Origin: Rhizobacter sp. Root1221
GTDB lineage: Bacteria; Pseudomonadota; Gammaproteobacteria; Burkholderiales; Burkholderiaceae_C
Reading direction: 5' to 3'
DNA length: 64,000 bases
Assembly: GCF_001425785.1 (NCBI RefSeq)
Contig: NZ_LMDI01000056.1
Coordinates: 1,777 to 65,776 of the forward strand
Of the stretch, positions 63,407 through 64,000 are shown one piece after another. Every line of letters starts with the position of its first letter. The first letter of the stretch is position 1. The translations under genes and the position numbers were made by a program. The notes beneath the pieces were generated by a model, which saw only the letters and a program-made list of their open reading frames with translations, did no database searches and was not told where the DNA came from.

Positions 63407-63850
63407 ATGCGTTGCCCTTTTTGCAGCCACGAGGAAACCCAGGTCGTCGAGACACGCGAATCCGACGAGGGCGATGTCGTGCGCCGTCGGCGCCGGTGCC
63501 AGAGTTGCGACAAGCGTTTCACCACCTATGAACGCGCGGAAATCGCGCTGCCCCACGTCGTCAAGAAGGACGGCACGCGGGCCGAGTTCGACCCGTCGAA
63601 GATCCGCGGCTCCATGAGCCTCGCACTGCGCAAGCGGCCGGTGAGCGTGGAGCAGATCGACGCGGCAATGGAACGCATCCAGGACAAGCTGCTGAACTCG
63701 GGCACGAAGGAAGTGCCCTCCACCCGCCTCGGCGAGCTGGTGATGCGTGAACTCAAGCGCATCGACAAGGTGGCCTACGTGCGGTTTGCCTCCGTGTACC
63801 GCAGCTTCGAGGACGTCGACGAGTTCAGGCAACTGATCCGCGACATCTGA
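63407..63850 (+). CDS. nrdR: transcriptional repressor NrdR
   Basis: A 147-residue zinc-finger, ATP-cone repressor of ribonucleotide reductase genes. The zinc ribbon has CPFC (from [17 protein letters not shown]) and CQSC. The ATP-cone has [20 protein letters not shown], and [22 protein letters not shown] closes it. The start at 63407 gives the invariant MRCPFC. The glyA-nrdR order is a common betaproteobacterial arrangement. No NrdR boxes were searched for. Confidence 0.96.
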   Translation: MRCPFCSHEETQVVETRESDEGDVVRRRRRCQSCDKRFTTYERAEIALPHVVKKDGTRAEFDPSKIRGSMSLALRKRPVSVEQIDAAMERIQDKLLNSGTKEVPSTRLGELVMRELKRIDKVAYVRFASVYRSFEDVDEFRQLIRDI

Positions 63851-63868
63851 CGCACCCCAGACCACTGA

Positions 63869-63898
63869 ACGGCACCCCCTGCGGGTGCCGTCTGTTTT
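63869..63898 (+). terminator. intrinsic terminator of nrdR
   Basis: ACGGCACCC, five-base loop, GGGTGCCGT, then CTGTTTT: a perfect 9-bp stem with a T run. Confidence 0.88.
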
Positions 63899-63970
63899 GT
63901 GCCGTGCTTGGCAGGCGATGGTTCTGGCGGGGTTCCTAGAGTAGGGGCATTGATTCCCCACGAGGCCCCC

Positions 63971-64000
63971 ATGCCACCCCTTCCCCGCCCTGCTCCCGGC
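63971..64000 (+). CDS. possible start of a further gene, cut by the window edge
   Basis: An ATG at 63971 follows GAGG by five bases, with TAGAGT (63937-63942) as a possible -10. The ten visible codons read MPPLPRPAPG. Nothing more can be said. Confidence 0.35.
   Translation, partial: MPPLPRPAPG

Noticed and set aside
61643..63961. 770-codon open frame on the minus strand opposite glyA and nrdR
   Set aside because: It spans a riboswitch, two terminators and two conserved genes on the other strand, so it is a compositional shadow.

Overview
The window is chromosomal DNA from a high-GC (near 70% by eye) betaproteobacterium. It is most likely a Burkholderiales member of the Rubrivivax/Leptothrix/Rhizobacter type; this placement is inferred from gene content and codon use, not from a marker tree. 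Genes are packed tightly on both strands, and several neighbours overlap by 1-4 bases (TGATG or ATGA junctions), as in translationally coupled operons. No CRISPR array, rRNA or complete mobile element is visible.

Layout. 1-10.6 kb: ZIP metal transporter, Tat-exported dienelactone hydrolase, polyphosphatase ppx, a small exported protein, a DJ-1/PfpI enzyme, tesB, and a leftward coupled operon reading plcP-like phosphoesterase, glycosyltransferase, ppk, sixA. A Pho-box-like site lies inside the end of the glycosyltransferase gene. 10.6-17.7 kb: rpfE-like/recJ, an aldo/keto reductase, a PQQ sugar dehydrogenase, a PHP phosphoesterase, a YciO-type protein and a LysE exporter. 17.7-19.6 kb: a ParM-like actin ATPase with a small ParR-like partner. 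19.7-25.1 kb: an MFS transporter, then DUF2946 protein, TonB receptor and PepSY protein (metal or siderophore uptake). 25.1-28.4 kb: an AT-richer cluster of attC-like recombination sites separating leftward cassette genes, with an IS110 fragment and no integrase in view. 28.4-39.8 kb: ridA, plsY, ybaK, tas-like reductase, an orphan PAS histidine kinase with a truncated partner, GNAT, alpha/beta hydrolase, prfB with its programmed frameshift, pepN, fbp, tRNA-Thr. 40-48 kb: a ParE-type toxin-antitoxin pair, a heptosyltransferase-like enzyme, VanZ-like protein, msrA, a ZnuD-like zinc receptor with a small upstream exported protein, pdxH, a MobA/MocA-like transferase, chaC, an OmpA-like protein. 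48-56 kb: AsmA-like protein, edd-eda, gloA, a thioesterase, marR-MFS. 56-64 kb: a degenerate GGDEF protein, ydcF-like, a possible structured RNA, ubiD, a lytic transglycosylase, and glyA behind a ZTP riboswitch, then nrdR.

How parts work together. The ppx, ppk, sixA, plcP-like and glycosyltransferase genes form a phosphate-themed neighbourhood: polyphosphate synthesis and breakdown, plus probable replacement of phospholipids by glycolipids under phosphate limitation. The edd-eda pair gives the lower Entner-Doudoroff route and fbp serves gluconeogenesis. The ZIP transporter and the two TonB receptors, each preceded by a small metal-ligand-rich exported protein, point to metal acquisition. Many genes have a -10-like hexamer only 6-8 bases before the start codon, which suggests frequent leaderless transcripts.

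The most unusual regions are the integrase-less attC cluster, the chromosomal ParM/ParR-like pair, and the lipid-remodelling/polyphosphate operon with its inverted Pho-box arrangement.
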